From NCBI RefSeq assembly GCF_034931125.1, contig NZ_JAYGHM010000003.1, positions 124,001 through 188,000 on the forward strand: a stretch of DNA of 64,000 nt. Direction: 5' to 3'. A program made the position numbers and the translations under genes. Position 1 is the stretch's first letter. Each line of letters opens with the position of its first letter. The notes under the pieces are model-generated. The model was not told the origin of the DNA. It made no database searches and saw nothing but the letters and a program-made list of their open reading frames with translations. This DNA comes from Rivularia sp034931125 (GTDB taxonomy: Bacteria; Cyanobacteriota; Cyanobacteriia; Cyanobacteriales; Nostocaceae). This document shows positions 7,252 to 15,959 of the stretch, in pieces.

Positions 7252-7388
7252 AATTTTTGTAACAATTTTATCTCTATTTGTAAATCTTCCTGTTGTGGTC
7301 AGAAGATGGAAAAGAACTCTTGTATCTTAAAATAATTAGTAAAGCATGATAAATAAAGTCTACAAATTTTATCTAATTTGAATATGAT

Positions 7389-8597
7389 ATGAGTAATTCA
7401 CTGGCGATCGCCGCTGTCACTACAACGTTACGTAATATAATTGCCAGAGGTATTGGCGATGAACTTGGTAGTGGTAGCGTAACTACACGTCCTCCGGATA
7501 AAGCTAGGGAAAATGGTGAGGGTAGCAATCAAATTAATGTTTTTCTTTACCAAACTTTGCCCAATAGTGCTTTACGCAATCAAGATATCCCCAATCGGGT
7601 TAAACCTGGGGAAACGGGTAAATTACCACTAGCGTTAAATCTCTACTACCTAATTACTGCTTACGGACAAGATTATGATGATATTTTAAGTCATCGTCTT
7701 TTAGGAACGGCTATGCGAGTGCTTCACGATCGCGCTATCTTAAAACCAGAAGATATTAAAGCTGCATTAGCCCAAAGTAATTTACATCAACAAATAGAAC
7801 GCATCCGCATTACTCCTCAATCTTTATCCTTGGATGATGTATCTAAATTGTGGACGACGTTTCAAACTCAATACCGTATTTCCGCTGCCTATGAAGTTTC
7901 TGTAATATTAATTGATAGTAGCCTACCTGTTAAAGCACCGCTACCAGTTTTAACTCGTGGTTCCGATGATATTGGTGTGATTGCACAAGCGGATTTAATT
8001 CCACCTTTCCCTACTTTGGAGACATTACAATTACCACAGCAATTTAGCGTTCGTTTGGGTGAGGTGCTTTCTTTGCAGGGACATGATCTAAATAGCGATG
8101 ATGGTAACGTGTTGGTTTTATTGAAACACAAAAGTTTAGATATAAATATTGAGTTAGAACTACAGCAACAAACCTCAGCCAAGGAAATAAATATTCAGAT
8201 ACCTGACGAACGAGCTAATTTACCATCTGGATTTTACACGGTTGCCGTAAAACTTCAACGGGAAGGTAAAGAACAAACAACCAATGCTTTACCCTTTTCT
8301 CTCGCACCTAAAATTGAGCAAATTGCTACTAGCAATCAAACCTTAACTATCAATTTTAATCCGCAACTTTGGCAAGATCAAGAAATTAGTTTATTTTTAG
8401 GCGATCGCCAACTGTTACCGATTGAAGAACAAACCGGAACGAGAGTCAAGACAAATACAATAAATTTTAATGCCGAAAAAATTCCTCCTGGGGAATACTT
8501 TGTTCGTTTGCGTGTTGATGGAGTGGATAGCTTATTGGTGGATAATTCCGTCAAACCTCCTGTATTCGATTCCAGCCAAAAGGTGACGCTGCCATGA
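7389..8597 (+). CDS. DUF4255/Pvc16-like protein (eCIS tail terminator family)
   Basis: 402 residues. The N-terminal ~190 residues are DUF4255: MSNSLAIAAVTTTLRNII, SNQINVFLYQTLPNSALRN, LPLALNLYYLITAYGQ and the HRLLGTAMRVLHD helix. DUF4255/Pvc16-type proteins cap or terminate the tube and sheath of phage-tail-like extracellular contractile injection systems. The C-terminal half is beta-rich with Ig/IPT-like repeats (SVRLGEVLSLQGHDL), common in cyanobacterial members. It overlaps the AAA+ gene by 4 bases and is divergent from the DUF4157 pair. Sheath, tube and baseplate genes are not in the window. Confidence 0.82.
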   Translation: MSNSLAIAAVTTTLRNIIARGIGDELGSGSVTTRPPDKARENGEGSNQINVFLYQTLPNSALRNQDIPNRVKPGETGKLPLALNLYYLITAYGQDYDDILSHRLLGTAMRVLHDRAILKPEDIKAALAQSNLHQQIERIRITPQSLSLDDVSKLWTTFQTQYRISAAYEVSVILIDSSLPVKAPLPVLTRGSDDIGVIAQADLIPPFPTLETLQLPQQFSVRLGEVLSLQGHDLNSDDGNVLVLLKHKSLDINIELELQQQTSAKEINIQIPDERANLPSGFYTVAVKLQREGKEQTTNALPFSLAPKIEQIATSNQTLTINFNPQLWQDQEISLFLGDRQLLPIEEQTGTRVKTNTINFNAEKIPPGEYFVRLRVDGVDSLLVDNSVKPPVFDSSQKVTLP

Positions 8598-10555
8598 GCA
8601 AGGGTAATTACTGGTTAGCAAGTAATGAAAAATACTTGGAATTAGCGTTGGAGTGGCTGCACCTGCGCTTACAAAGAATGACTGACAAGGAAATCCAAGA
8701 TACTGACATAGAGCAAGCATATGTAGCAATGGAACAAGTTGCAGCGATTGAACCATTCCCTGCTTTGGTGTCATTAAGTCAGCGGTTTGGACTTTCTCCC
8801 TTTGAAAAAGGGGTTTTACTATTGTGTGTGGGGATGGAACTGGATACGAGGATTGCCCTTTTATGTGCAAAGGCTCAAGAAGATAGTCAAAGTCCTTATC
8901 CTACCTTTGCTTTGGCACTTTCTCTATTTGACGAACCGGCTTGGGATGTCGTTTCACCAGAGCGTCCTCTGCGTTATTGGCGATTAATTGAAATAAATCG
9001 GGTAGGATATCAACCTTTAATTAGTAGTGCCATAAGAGCAGATGAACGGATCGTCAACTATATCAAGGGTTTAAATTATTTGGATGACCGACTGGCAACT
9101 TTAGTAATGCCGGTGGAAAATCCTATAGGTATATTACCACCATCTCAGGAAACCATTGTCGAAAAAATTATTCACCATCTCAAACAAGCAAATTCTGCAA
9201 CACATTTACCGATAATTGAGTTATTAGGTAGCGATAGCTCTAGCAAAGAACTAATTGCCAGTCATACTGCTGCGGCTTTTGGTTTACAACTTTATTGCTT
9301 ACCATCTGGATTACTACCAACACCAGCAGTAGAATTAGAAACTTTCCTGCGATTATGGCAGAGGGAAAGCATACTGATGCCAGTTGCGATTTACCTTGAT
9401 GCTAAGGAAGGGGAAAATTCTGCAACTAAGGCATCTTCTTCACCACTCAATCGTTTTTTATCGCGCTACCATAACTTGTTGTTTCTCGATACTTACGAAC
9501 CACCGCAGTTAAGTAGAGCGAGCGTGAGTTTTGATATTACTAAACCCACAGCCCCAGAACAACAAATTGCTTGGACAGAAATTCTTGATACTTCTGGATT
9601 ACCAGAAAGCCCTTCCCTTTTAGCTTCGCAGTTTAGTCTTAACCTCTCAACCATTGAGCGGAATGCTCAAATAGCATTTAATGAAAATGTCACAGATAAA
9701 GCTGAATTACATACTTGTCTTTGGAACGCTTGTTTAATTAGCACTCGTCCGCAATTGGATAATCTAGCTCAACGTATTGATACCAAAGCCACTTGGAATG
9801 ATATTGTATTGCCATCAGAAGAAATGGGCTTACTGAGTCAAATTGCCGACCAAGTTAAACAGCGTCGTCAAGTTTATGAAAACTGGGGATTTCAACGACG
9901 GATGAATCGGGGAATGGGAATCAGTGCCATGTTTGCTGGAGAGAGCGGTACGGGGAAGACGATGGCAGCAGAAGTAATTGCGAATAGTTTGCAGTTAAAT
10001 CTTTACCGTATAGACTTGTCAGCAGTGGTAAGTAAATATATTGGTGAAACTGAGAAAAACCTGCGAAAGTTGTTTGATGCCGCTGAAGATGGTGGTGCTA
10101 TCTTATTCTTCGATGAAGCCGATGCTCTATTTGGTAAACGCAGTGAAGTGAAAGATAGTCACGATCGCTATGCCAATATTGAGATAAATTATCTATTACA
10201 AAGGATAGAATCCTATCGGGGATTGGCAATTTTGGCAACGAATATGAAAAGTTCTTTGGATACGGCTTTTCTACGACGACTGCGGTTTATGATTAACTTT
10301 CCCTTCCCTGGTAAATTAGAACGCAAGTTAATGTGGGAGAAAGTTTTTCCAGAACAAACACCAACAGAATCATTAGATTTTGAACGTTTGGGAAGATTGA
10401 ATTTGACGGGTGGTAGCATTCATAATGTTGCGATTAATGCAGCTTTTTTGGCAGTTCGGGAAGGTACGGGAGTGACGATGCAATCCGTATTAGCCGCTGC
10501 ACGGACAGAGTTTCGTAAGTTAGAGCGACCGATTAATGAGGCGGATTTTGCATAA
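8594..10555 (+). CDS. AAA+ ATPase of the eCIS type (Afp15/Pvc15-like)
   Basis: 653 residues. The N-terminal ~400 residues form a long helical regulatory region (an all-alpha winged-helix-like start, YLELALEWLHLRLQRM). The C-terminal AAA+ domain has Walker A GESGTGKT (~449), Walker B AILFFDEADALFGKR (~503), the NYLLQRIE segment and sensor/arginine-finger LATNMKSSLDTAFLRRLRF. This ATPase family is a standard companion of DUF4255 proteins in contractile injection loci and may aid assembly or disassembly. It overlaps the preceding gene by 4 bases (one operon). Confidence 0.85.
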   Translation: MSKGNYWLASNEKYLELALEWLHLRLQRMTDKEIQDTDIEQAYVAMEQVAAIEPFPALVSLSQRFGLSPFEKGVLLLCVGMELDTRIALLCAKAQEDSQSPYPTFALALSLFDEPAWDVVSPERPLRYWRLIEINRVGYQPLISSAIRADERIVNYIKGLNYLDDRLATLVMPVENPIGILPPSQETIVEKIIHHLKQANSATHLPIIELLGSDSSSKELIASHTAAAFGLQLYCLPSGLLPTPAVELETFLRLWQRESILMPVAIYLDAKEGENSATKASSSPLNRFLSRYHNLLFLDTYEPPQLSRASVSFDITKPTAPEQQIAWTEILDTSGLPESPSLLASQFSLNLSTIERNAQIAFNENVTDKAELHTCLWNACLISTRPQLDNLAQRIDTKATWNDIVLPSEEMGLLSQIADQVKQRRQVYENWGFQRRMNRGMGISAMFAGESGTGKTMAAEVIANSLQLNLYRIDLSAVVSKYIGETEKNLRKLFDAAEDGGAILFFDEADALFGKRSEVKDSHDRYANIEINYLLQRIESYRGLAILATNMKSSLDTAFLRRLRFMINFPFPGKLERKLMWEKVFPEQTPTESLDFERLGRLNLTGGSIHNVAINAAFLAVREGTGVTMQSVLAAARTEFRKLERPINEADFA

Positions 10556-10670
10556 AAATCCTTGGCATTTACTATGAATAAACCCCGCTAATATATTTTC
10601 TCTATCAATATAATTTTTTATTTTTTCTGCTGCTCTTTTTTCCTTTTACCCATAAATCTATTAACAGTTT

Positions 10671-11225
10671 TCATTTGCCGTTCTTCCGATAATCATAATT
10701 CCCCGACCACACCCCAACTTTTTTTGATTGTGCGATCGCCTCTGCATTTTCAATAGCTATCTTATTCGGGCAGCTATTTGAATACTTCTTATAATGGTAC
10801 GCAAAACCTGCTCGTACCATCTCTTCATTGAGAAACTTCTCGCTTCCGTCGTCCTGGGAAGTGAAGATTTCAGCGACCGTTCGACCGTATCTATTTTGTT
10901 CGATTTGAGAAACCATAACTTTATTACCAGCTTCTTGGATTAATGTTCTAAGATGAACGGTGGCATTATTCCCCAAAGGCTGTGATTTTTCCGGTGCATC
11001 AATACAAGCAAGCCTAATTTTTACCTTTTCTCCTGCTGTCTGCCATACAGTTATCGTATCCCCATCGCTTACCGACAATACAGTCCAACTGTCTGTTGGT
11101 GGTGAAACTTTAATGTTATCTACTGTCTGCCCTTGTTGTCTGCCGGACAAAAGTAATATAAGAAATATACCGCCGACTCCAATAAAAATAGCCATATTTA
11201 TAAAGTTTTTAGTAAGTTTTTTCAT
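10671..11225 (-). CDS. Secreted or membrane-anchored thermonuclease (SNase family)
   Basis: 184 residues. A hydrophobic segment (FINMAIFIGVGGIFLILLL, residues 7-25) acts as signal or anchor. The rest is a staphylococcal-nuclease domain: VSDGDTITVW, then VKIRLACIDAPEKSQ with catalytic Arg and Asp, then QNRYGRTVAEIF with the second catalytic Arg, and the GFAYHYKKYS segment. It should be a Ca-dependent phosphodiesterase acting outside the cytoplasm. It lies alone between the eCIS genes and the recombinase, and a stretch of AT-rich DNA precedes it. Confidence 0.88.
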   Translation of the reverse strand: MKKLTKNFINMAIFIGVGGIFLILLLSGRQQGQTVDNIKVSPPTDSWTVLSVSDGDTITVWQTAGEKVKIRLACIDAPEKSQPLGNNATVHLRTLIQEAGNKVMVSQIEQNRYGRTVAEIFTSQDDGSEKFLNEEMVRAGFAYHYKKYSNSCPNKIAIENAEAIAQSKKVGVWSGNYDYRKNGK

Positions 11226-11411
11226 TTCTATTAACTCCTATTTTTTTAAATAGTCAATTTATCTACAGCAAAATAATAAAATGCTACTAATTTTATAATC
11301 TACAAGAAGTAGTATTACTAATTGTCTGCAAGTATATAGTTAATTCACCTCAGTGTAAGCCTGTATTTTTACTAATCGACAAACCACAAAATTAATTTTC
11401 GGTTTTAAACA

Positions 11412-11549
11412 ATGATTTTATTAAGTTCAGTTTTTGGTATTGCAGTTTCTCCATTAACTGTATCTGCTATTCCTTATCAGTCCAATACTGTATACAAGGC
11501 AACAGACCGAAGAAATGAGGTAGTAGTATTTAGCTCTACTCTTGGGTAA
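11412..11549 (+). CDS. Possible small secreted peptide (45 aa)
   Basis: ATG 11412 opens a 45-codon frame beginning MILLSSVFGIAVSPLTVSA, which looks like a signal peptide, followed by a short polar tail with TDRRNEVVVFSS. No strong ribosome site is seen. No family is recognised. A similarly placed short signal-like frame occurs near the other large serine recombinase (55870-55968). Low confidence; it may be chance. Confidence 0.25.
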   Translation: MILLSSVFGIAVSPLTVSAIPYQSNTVYKATDRRNEVVVFSSTLG

Positions 11550-11628
11550 AAATATTCCAGTAGTTCGCTATTAACAGAAAATTTCACGCTCAAAGTTAAT
11601 CTAATATTTAATTGAGAGCGCCGTTATT

Positions 11629-11769
11629 ATGCAAATAGAAACCGATCGAGAATTTTGGACAAGACAACTCGAAGAATGGCGCAAACTTGTGCGTCAAAGG
11701 AAATTAAAGGAACTCAATTCCCAAAACAACTCGCCTGTCAACCACGATGCGACGAACAAACCTGTTTAG
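11629..11769 (+). CDS. Small ORF convergent with and overlapping the serine recombinase
   Basis: 46 codons, charged and helical: MQIETDREFWTRQLEEWRKL followed by a KLKELNSQNN stretch. Its 3' 66 bases overlap the end of the recombinase gene on the other strand. Small basic proteins act as directionality factors for large serine recombinases, so this position is interesting, but nothing in the sequence proves function. An equivalent convergent overlap (67 bases) occurs at 55996-56199. Confidence 0.35.
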   Translation: MQIETDREFWTRQLEEWRKLVRQRKLKELNSQNNSPVNHDATNKPV

Positions 11770-13239
11770 TATCCGCTTCTTATCATCTGCTGTTCTAGTC
11801 TCCCAAAATTCGCGATCGCAAAACATTTGGGATAATTCTTCTCTTACTAATATGCTCCGTGTTGTGACATTTTCGTGCAAACTTAAAATGCTCGCTATTT
11901 GTTCGCGAATACCGTCTTTAGCTTTTTCAACAAAGGGATTGACGGGTAATTTTTCTAATCCCGCTAAAGTCTCTCGCAGTTCTTTAACTTCTACGGGTTC
12001 TTCGCGTTTCTCTCGATCCAGATTTACCATCCCAGCTAACCTAGTAGCTTCTAATACTAGTAAATCTGCAACTTGTTCGTCGAGATAATCGCTGCGAATC
12101 ATTTCTTTGCGATCGCAACGTCCCAAGGAAAAATAAGTACATTGGTAGTAATGGATTAACTTTCCTCCTCTCTGGAGTTGTCCGGATGTTCGAGTTAATG
12201 CTCCTCCACAGTTAGAGCATTTTAATAAATTGGCGAAAGGGTTTACTCTTTTACTACCAACCCAGCGATTATTGGCATTAGACCGAATAATCCTTTTAAC
12301 TTGTTCGTGTTGCTCGCGGCTAATAATTCCTTCATGGGTATCCCAGTTACAATCCCATTTATCGAAATGGTTTAATTGCTTTCCCGATGGACTTTTGGTT
12401 GTGACATTAAAAGGAGTTCCCCCAGCGTTAACTGGGTTGACTAAAAAGTTCTTTAATCCGGATGGAGACCATTGCAGGCTTCCCCAAGGATATCGTTTGT
12501 AAGTATTCTTCTTATTTGACGAAAAATCAGCGTCGTCTAAATTTTCTCTATCAATTACTTGTTTGCCAGTTGTCTTGCGACTTCGGGCTTCCACTTTGCT
12601 CTTCGTCCCGAACATTTTATTGAGAGTGTCGCAGGTTCTACGGACGCTACCACATTCGTTAAATACTTCAAAGGCAAATAAGGCTAATTCCCAAACTCGA
12701 AAACATCGTTGCTCCTCCAATAAACAAATACACCAACTTTCATCTAACACATAGCGATCGCTAACAACTTTCCATCCTAAAGGTGCGAATCTGTGACTTT
12801 TTCGCTGTGTCATTCGGTGCTTGCGTTCCGCACTAACGCGACTGGATAACATTTTAATTTCAAACTTAGATGCTGCAAGCAAAATATCAACCGTTAATTC
12901 TCCACCCAAACTTTCGGTATCGATAGTTTGATCGAGAGCTAACAATTTTATACTTTTACTCCGCAATACCTCCATTAAGGCGTAAAATAATTTTGACGAA
13001 CTACCGATGCGGTCAATTCTTGTTACAACCAACTCACTAACTAGACCTTTTGAAGATGCTTTCAAATCATCAATCAGTTGTTGCAAACCCTCGCGGACTT
13101 CGGTAGTACGACTTTGGATATCCCAATAAAAACGCGCACATCCGCCATTTTTACCTCTTTCTAATTGCTTTTTAAGCGCATTTCGGTCTTCCTGCTGCTC
13201 AATGCTAGATACTCGACCGTAAAACCATTTTTCATTCAT
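11704..13239 (-). CDS. Large serine recombinase (XisF-like), at the hupS 5' junction
   Basis: 511 residues. The resolvase domain holds the catalytic Ser in FYGRVSSIEQQ (~10) and the VVTRIDRIGSS segment. A recombinase domain (FLVNPVNAGGTPFNVTT) and a zinc ribbon (LLKCSNCGGALTRTSG ... CTYFSLGRC) follow, then a C-terminal coiled region with LEKLPVNPFVEKAKD. Layout and length match XisF-type excisionases of cyanobacterial interruption elements. The start codon (13239) lies about 30 bases from where hupS coding sequence begins (13271), so it sits at the end of an element that separates hupS codons 1-15 from the rest. Its left end is not in the window. Confidence 0.85.
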   Translation of the reverse strand: MNEKWFYGRVSSIEQQEDRNALKKQLERGKNGGCARFYWDIQSRTTEVREGLQQLIDDLKASSKGLVSELVVTRIDRIGSSSKLFYALMEVLRSKSIKLLALDQTIDTESLGGELTVDILLAASKFEIKMLSSRVSAERKHRMTQRKSHRFAPLGWKVVSDRYVLDESWCICLLEEQRCFRVWELALFAFEVFNECGSVRRTCDTLNKMFGTKSKVEARSRKTTGKQVIDRENLDDADFSSNKKNTYKRYPWGSLQWSPSGLKNFLVNPVNAGGTPFNVTTKSPSGKQLNHFDKWDCNWDTHEGIISREQHEQVKRIIRSNANNRWVGSKRVNPFANLLKCSNCGGALTRTSGQLQRGGKLIHYYQCTYFSLGRCDRKEMIRSDYLDEQVADLLVLEATRLAGMVNLDREKREEPVEVKELRETLAGLEKLPVNPFVEKAKDGIREQIASILSLHENVTTRSILVREELSQMFCDREFWETRTADDKKRILNRFVRRIVVDRRVVLGIEFL

Positions 13240-13270
13240 GGCATTTTATTTTTTGTTCTATAGAGAATAT

Positions 13271-13714
13271 ACCATGTCATTTCTAAACGCCGAAGAACCA
13301 ACAGCGGTTGATTTAGTTACTGATTTTGGTGTTAACCTCCTCTGGCATCCGAGTTTGGGCTTAGAATTGGGGATAGATTTGCAGACGATGCTGTGGGAAT
13401 GTCTTTTAGGTAAAAAACCCCTCGACATTCTAGTTTTTGAAGGTTCTGTAATTCAAGCTCCCAACGGAACCGGAGAATGGAATCGTTTTGCAGACCGTCC
13501 CATGAAAGATTGGTTGAGCGACCTGGCTCAGGTTGCCAATTTTGTGGTAGCGGTGGGAGACTGCGCTTGCTGGGGAGGAATTCCCGCAATGGCACCAAAT
13601 CCCACAGATTCAACGGGATTGCAATTTCTTAAACGAGAAGAAGGCGGATTTTTGGGTAAAGATTTTCGGTCAAAATCAGGTTTACCCGTGATAAATATTC
13701 CCGGATGCCCAGCC
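13271..13714 (+). CDS. hupS: Uptake [NiFe] hydrogenase small subunit HupS, segment 2 of at least 4
   Basis: 148 in-frame codons from TMSFLNAEEPTAVDL through FGVNLLWHPSLGLELG, LDILVFEGSVIQAPNGTGEW, NRFADRPMKDWL and GDCACWGGIPA to LPVINIPGCPA. This is HupS from about residue 16 to 163. The first ~15 residues, with the MxxLWxQGGxCSGN-type proximal-cluster cysteines, are missing upstream, where the sequence becomes unrelated and a recombinase gene begins. At 13708-13714 it meets a CCCAGCC repeat and then leaves the HupS frame. HupS carries the FeS clusters that take electrons from H2 oxidised by HupL in heterocysts. Confidence 0.92.
13708..13714 (+). repeat. Left core repeat CCCAGCC of the hupS element
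   Basis: Covers the last base of Cys, Pro and Ala codons (..TGC CCA GCC). The matching copy at 15603-15609 sits in the same codon phase, so exchange anywhere in the repeat is seamless. Confidence 0.8.
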
Positions 13715-14108
13715 TATACAGATACATCTTCTGGAATTACTTCTATCCAAGCATTTAATATTGTTTTTAAATCATAATTTATTAAATATTGCTTATTTCA
13801 AACTAACGTTATATTAGTAAATCAGTTGAAAAACGCTGCATTAGATATATAAATTAAATGACTTAAATTTTGCTTAATTCAATGTATTGAACAATAAAGC
13901 TAAAAACAGTTTATATTATGCTTAGTTAGAAGGGAAAAACATTTTAATACATATTTGATGATTGTATATACGTACTAATAAATGTGAATGTTTTTTTGTT
14001 ACTTTATATAAAAATAGAATAAATTTACTTGAATTATTTTCACTTATAGAATGTCAAAATTTAAAGGTTTTACCCTAAGGTTATTAACTTAATTCAATTA
14101 AATACTAT

Positions 14109-15491
14109 TTAATGACTACAGCGTAGTTTATATACTTCTAATTCCAATTCAGCTATACGTTTCTTCAGTTGAGTATTTTCGTCTTTTAATTTTTCGTTTT
14201 CATTTTTTTCTTCAAATGCTTGATTGAAAGCTTTTCTTCTATTTTCTAACCCAAACCAGCGTTGATATACTTTAGTATGCATCTCAACTGTATGTCCTAG
14301 ATTGTCAGCAGCAGCTTTAACAGGAATTCCTTGTAAGTGAGCGCGAATAGCGCAAGCATGACGTAAATCATAAGGTTTAAAGCCAAAAGAGTATCGAATA
14401 AAGCAATGACTAACATTACTAACTTTACTCTCTAAGCTTTTATAGTCTTCTACTTCTGAGACGTATTTTTTTATAAATTCAATATTTTCTTTGTTATGTA
14501 AATCAAAAAGCTCAATCCATTCAGGTACAAACGGAAACACTTCCCTGTATCCAGTTTTGTTTGATTCATGAACTTTAAAAGTATTGTGCTTGTTTTCTGG
14601 TGATATCAACCAATCTAAATCAGGTTGATTAAAAATTTCTCTAGGTCGTAAACCGTATATAGCGAGTAGCGCGTAAATCAATTTAACGCGCTTATGGCAT
14701 TCAACCGCTTGTCTTTTAGTAGATGCATCCCGCTTAATAAAGTGACAAAACGTGTTGAAAATATGCACAACGTCATTGTCTGTAGGAATATTTCTTTCTT
14801 GCTTTTCTATCCTAATCTTTAAAAAATTTAAATCAATATCAATGCCTAGCTCTTTTACTATGAAGTTCGCACACTCTATACACATTTTTCTTTGAGAAGG
14901 TGTATTAGATTTTTGAATCTTATCAACTAGACTAGACTTTGATATTACATCATCTGACAGAAAAAACAGCTTATATCTTTTCTTTAAGCCTGAGAATGTA
15001 TTTTGACTTTTTATTGTTTTTTTGCGAGTTTGAAAATATCTTTTTTCCAAATCATCGTAAAATTCACTGAAAGTAATATTGTTCTTTGTTTGAGACTGTT
15101 TACCTAAATACTTGTCAGTCCATATAAAAGTTTGACGAGCAATTAACTTTCCCAATTCATGAGCTTCTTCTTCTGCGGTTTTTAGCCCGTCAAAGTTAGC
15201 TGGTATCCCTAAAGATATTGTGTACTGTTTTGTCGGCTTTCCTTGCTTGTGAGTATCACCGGGTTTGAGTGGGAGTGTAGAGATTAGCTGTATTATCCCC
15301 CCTGTAGCTTTTAAACTGACTTTGGTTTTACTAGATTTCAATCTCTGATTAACTTTGACGAGTTCTTCGTTGAATTTCACGTCGTAATGTTCCTTTGTTC
15401 TATCTGCTATATTCTTACGCCCCTTATAGGAACCATCAGAAGTGCTAGGAACCTCAAAATCGCTGAAAACCCGATCTTGTATATAATCCAT
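14109..15491 (-). CDS. Tyrosine recombinase (XisA/XisC-type excisase) of the hupS element
   Basis: 460 residues. The C-terminal catalytic domain shows box I YGLRPREIF (Arg), box II FKPYDLRHACAIRAHLQG (Arg, with Tyr where His is usual) and LGHTVEMHTKVYQRWFG with the nucleophilic Tyr. The tetrad is therefore R-Y-R-Y, as I recall for XisA and XisC, the nifD- and hupL-element excisases of Anabaena. A Lys/Glu coiled coil closes the protein. The gene reads away from the right junction, 112 bases from the repeat. It should act in developing heterocysts to rejoin hupS. Confidence 0.88.
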   Translation of the reverse strand: MDYIQDRVFSDFEVPSTSDGSYKGRKNIADRTKEHYDVKFNEELVKVNQRLKSSKTKVSLKATGGIIQLISTLPLKPGDTHKQGKPTKQYTISLGIPANFDGLKTAEEEAHELGKLIARQTFIWTDKYLGKQSQTKNNITFSEFYDDLEKRYFQTRKKTIKSQNTFSGLKKRYKLFFLSDDVISKSSLVDKIQKSNTPSQRKMCIECANFIVKELGIDIDLNFLKIRIEKQERNIPTDNDVVHIFNTFCHFIKRDASTKRQAVECHKRVKLIYALLAIYGLRPREIFNQPDLDWLISPENKHNTFKVHESNKTGYREVFPFVPEWIELFDLHNKENIEFIKKYVSEVEDYKSLESKVSNVSHCFIRYSFGFKPYDLRHACAIRAHLQGIPVKAAADNLGHTVEMHTKVYQRWFGLENRRKAFNQAFEEKNENEKLKDENTQLKKRIAELELEVYKLRCSH

Positions 15492-15602
15492 TTTTCTTAA
15501 ATTTGACTTAAAAAAGAAAATGTTCTACTTGAACTAAAACGACTTAAAGTAAGTTCAGTGTAAACATTTTAGTCATGTCAATGACTTAAGTCAATCTGGT
15601 TT

Positions 15603-15609
15603 CCCAGCC
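15603..15609 (+). repeat. Right core repeat CCCAGCC of the hupS element
   Basis: Pairs with 13708-13714. The codons that follow read CAT CCC GAT TGG, giving the conserved HPDW after excision. Confidence 0.8.
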
Positions 15610-15957
15610 CATCCCGATTGGATAACGCAAATTTTGGTGGCGATCGCAACTGGTAGAATCGGCGATATTGTTCTTGATGATTTGCATCGTCCCCAAACTT
15701 TCTTCAATACGTTTACGCAAACTGGTTGTACTCGCAATATTCACTTTGCTTACAAAGCATCCACCACAGAATTTGGTCAGCGTAAAGGATGCCTATTTTA
15801 TGATATTGGGTGTCGCGGCCCGATGACTCATTCTTCCTGCAACCGCATTTTGTGGAATCGCGTTTCATCAAAAACCCGCGCTGGTGTACCTTGTCTAGGC
15901 TGCACCGAACCAGAATTTCCCTTTTACGATCTCAAACCGGGAACTGTATTTAAAACT
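15604..15957 (+). CDS. hupS: HupS, segment 3
   Basis: 118 codons: PAHPDWITQILVAIATGRI, PQTFFNTFTQTGCTRNIHFA, KGCLFYDIGCRGPMTHSSCN and GVPCLGCTEPEFPF, which hold ligands of the distal and medial FeS clusters, ending PGTVFKT. HupS normally continues QTVMGVP and ~35 more residues. Here the frame runs HDFCMMWFSK to a stop at 15990, unlike any HupS tail. So the last ~40 codons are missing and a third break lies at about 15955-15959 (AAAACTCA is compatible with both native and observed sequence). No HupS tail is found elsewhere in the window. Confidence 0.9.
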
Positions 15958-15959
15958 CA

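Larger units (their letters stand above)
13708..15609. mobile_element. 1,895-bp interruption element inside hupS
   Basis: Direct repeats CCCAGCC at 13708-13714 and 15603-15609 bound the element. Joining them removes 1,895 bp (not a multiple of 3) and restores the hupS frame as ..GCPAHPDW... Flanks of the two repeats also match imperfectly (GG-T-.CCCAGCC.AT.C..GAT). The only sizeable gene inside is one tyrosine recombinase; the remaining ~330 bp on its left (13778-14108) are AT-rich with no gene. Size is close to the minimum for a self-excising element. Confidence 0.88.
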
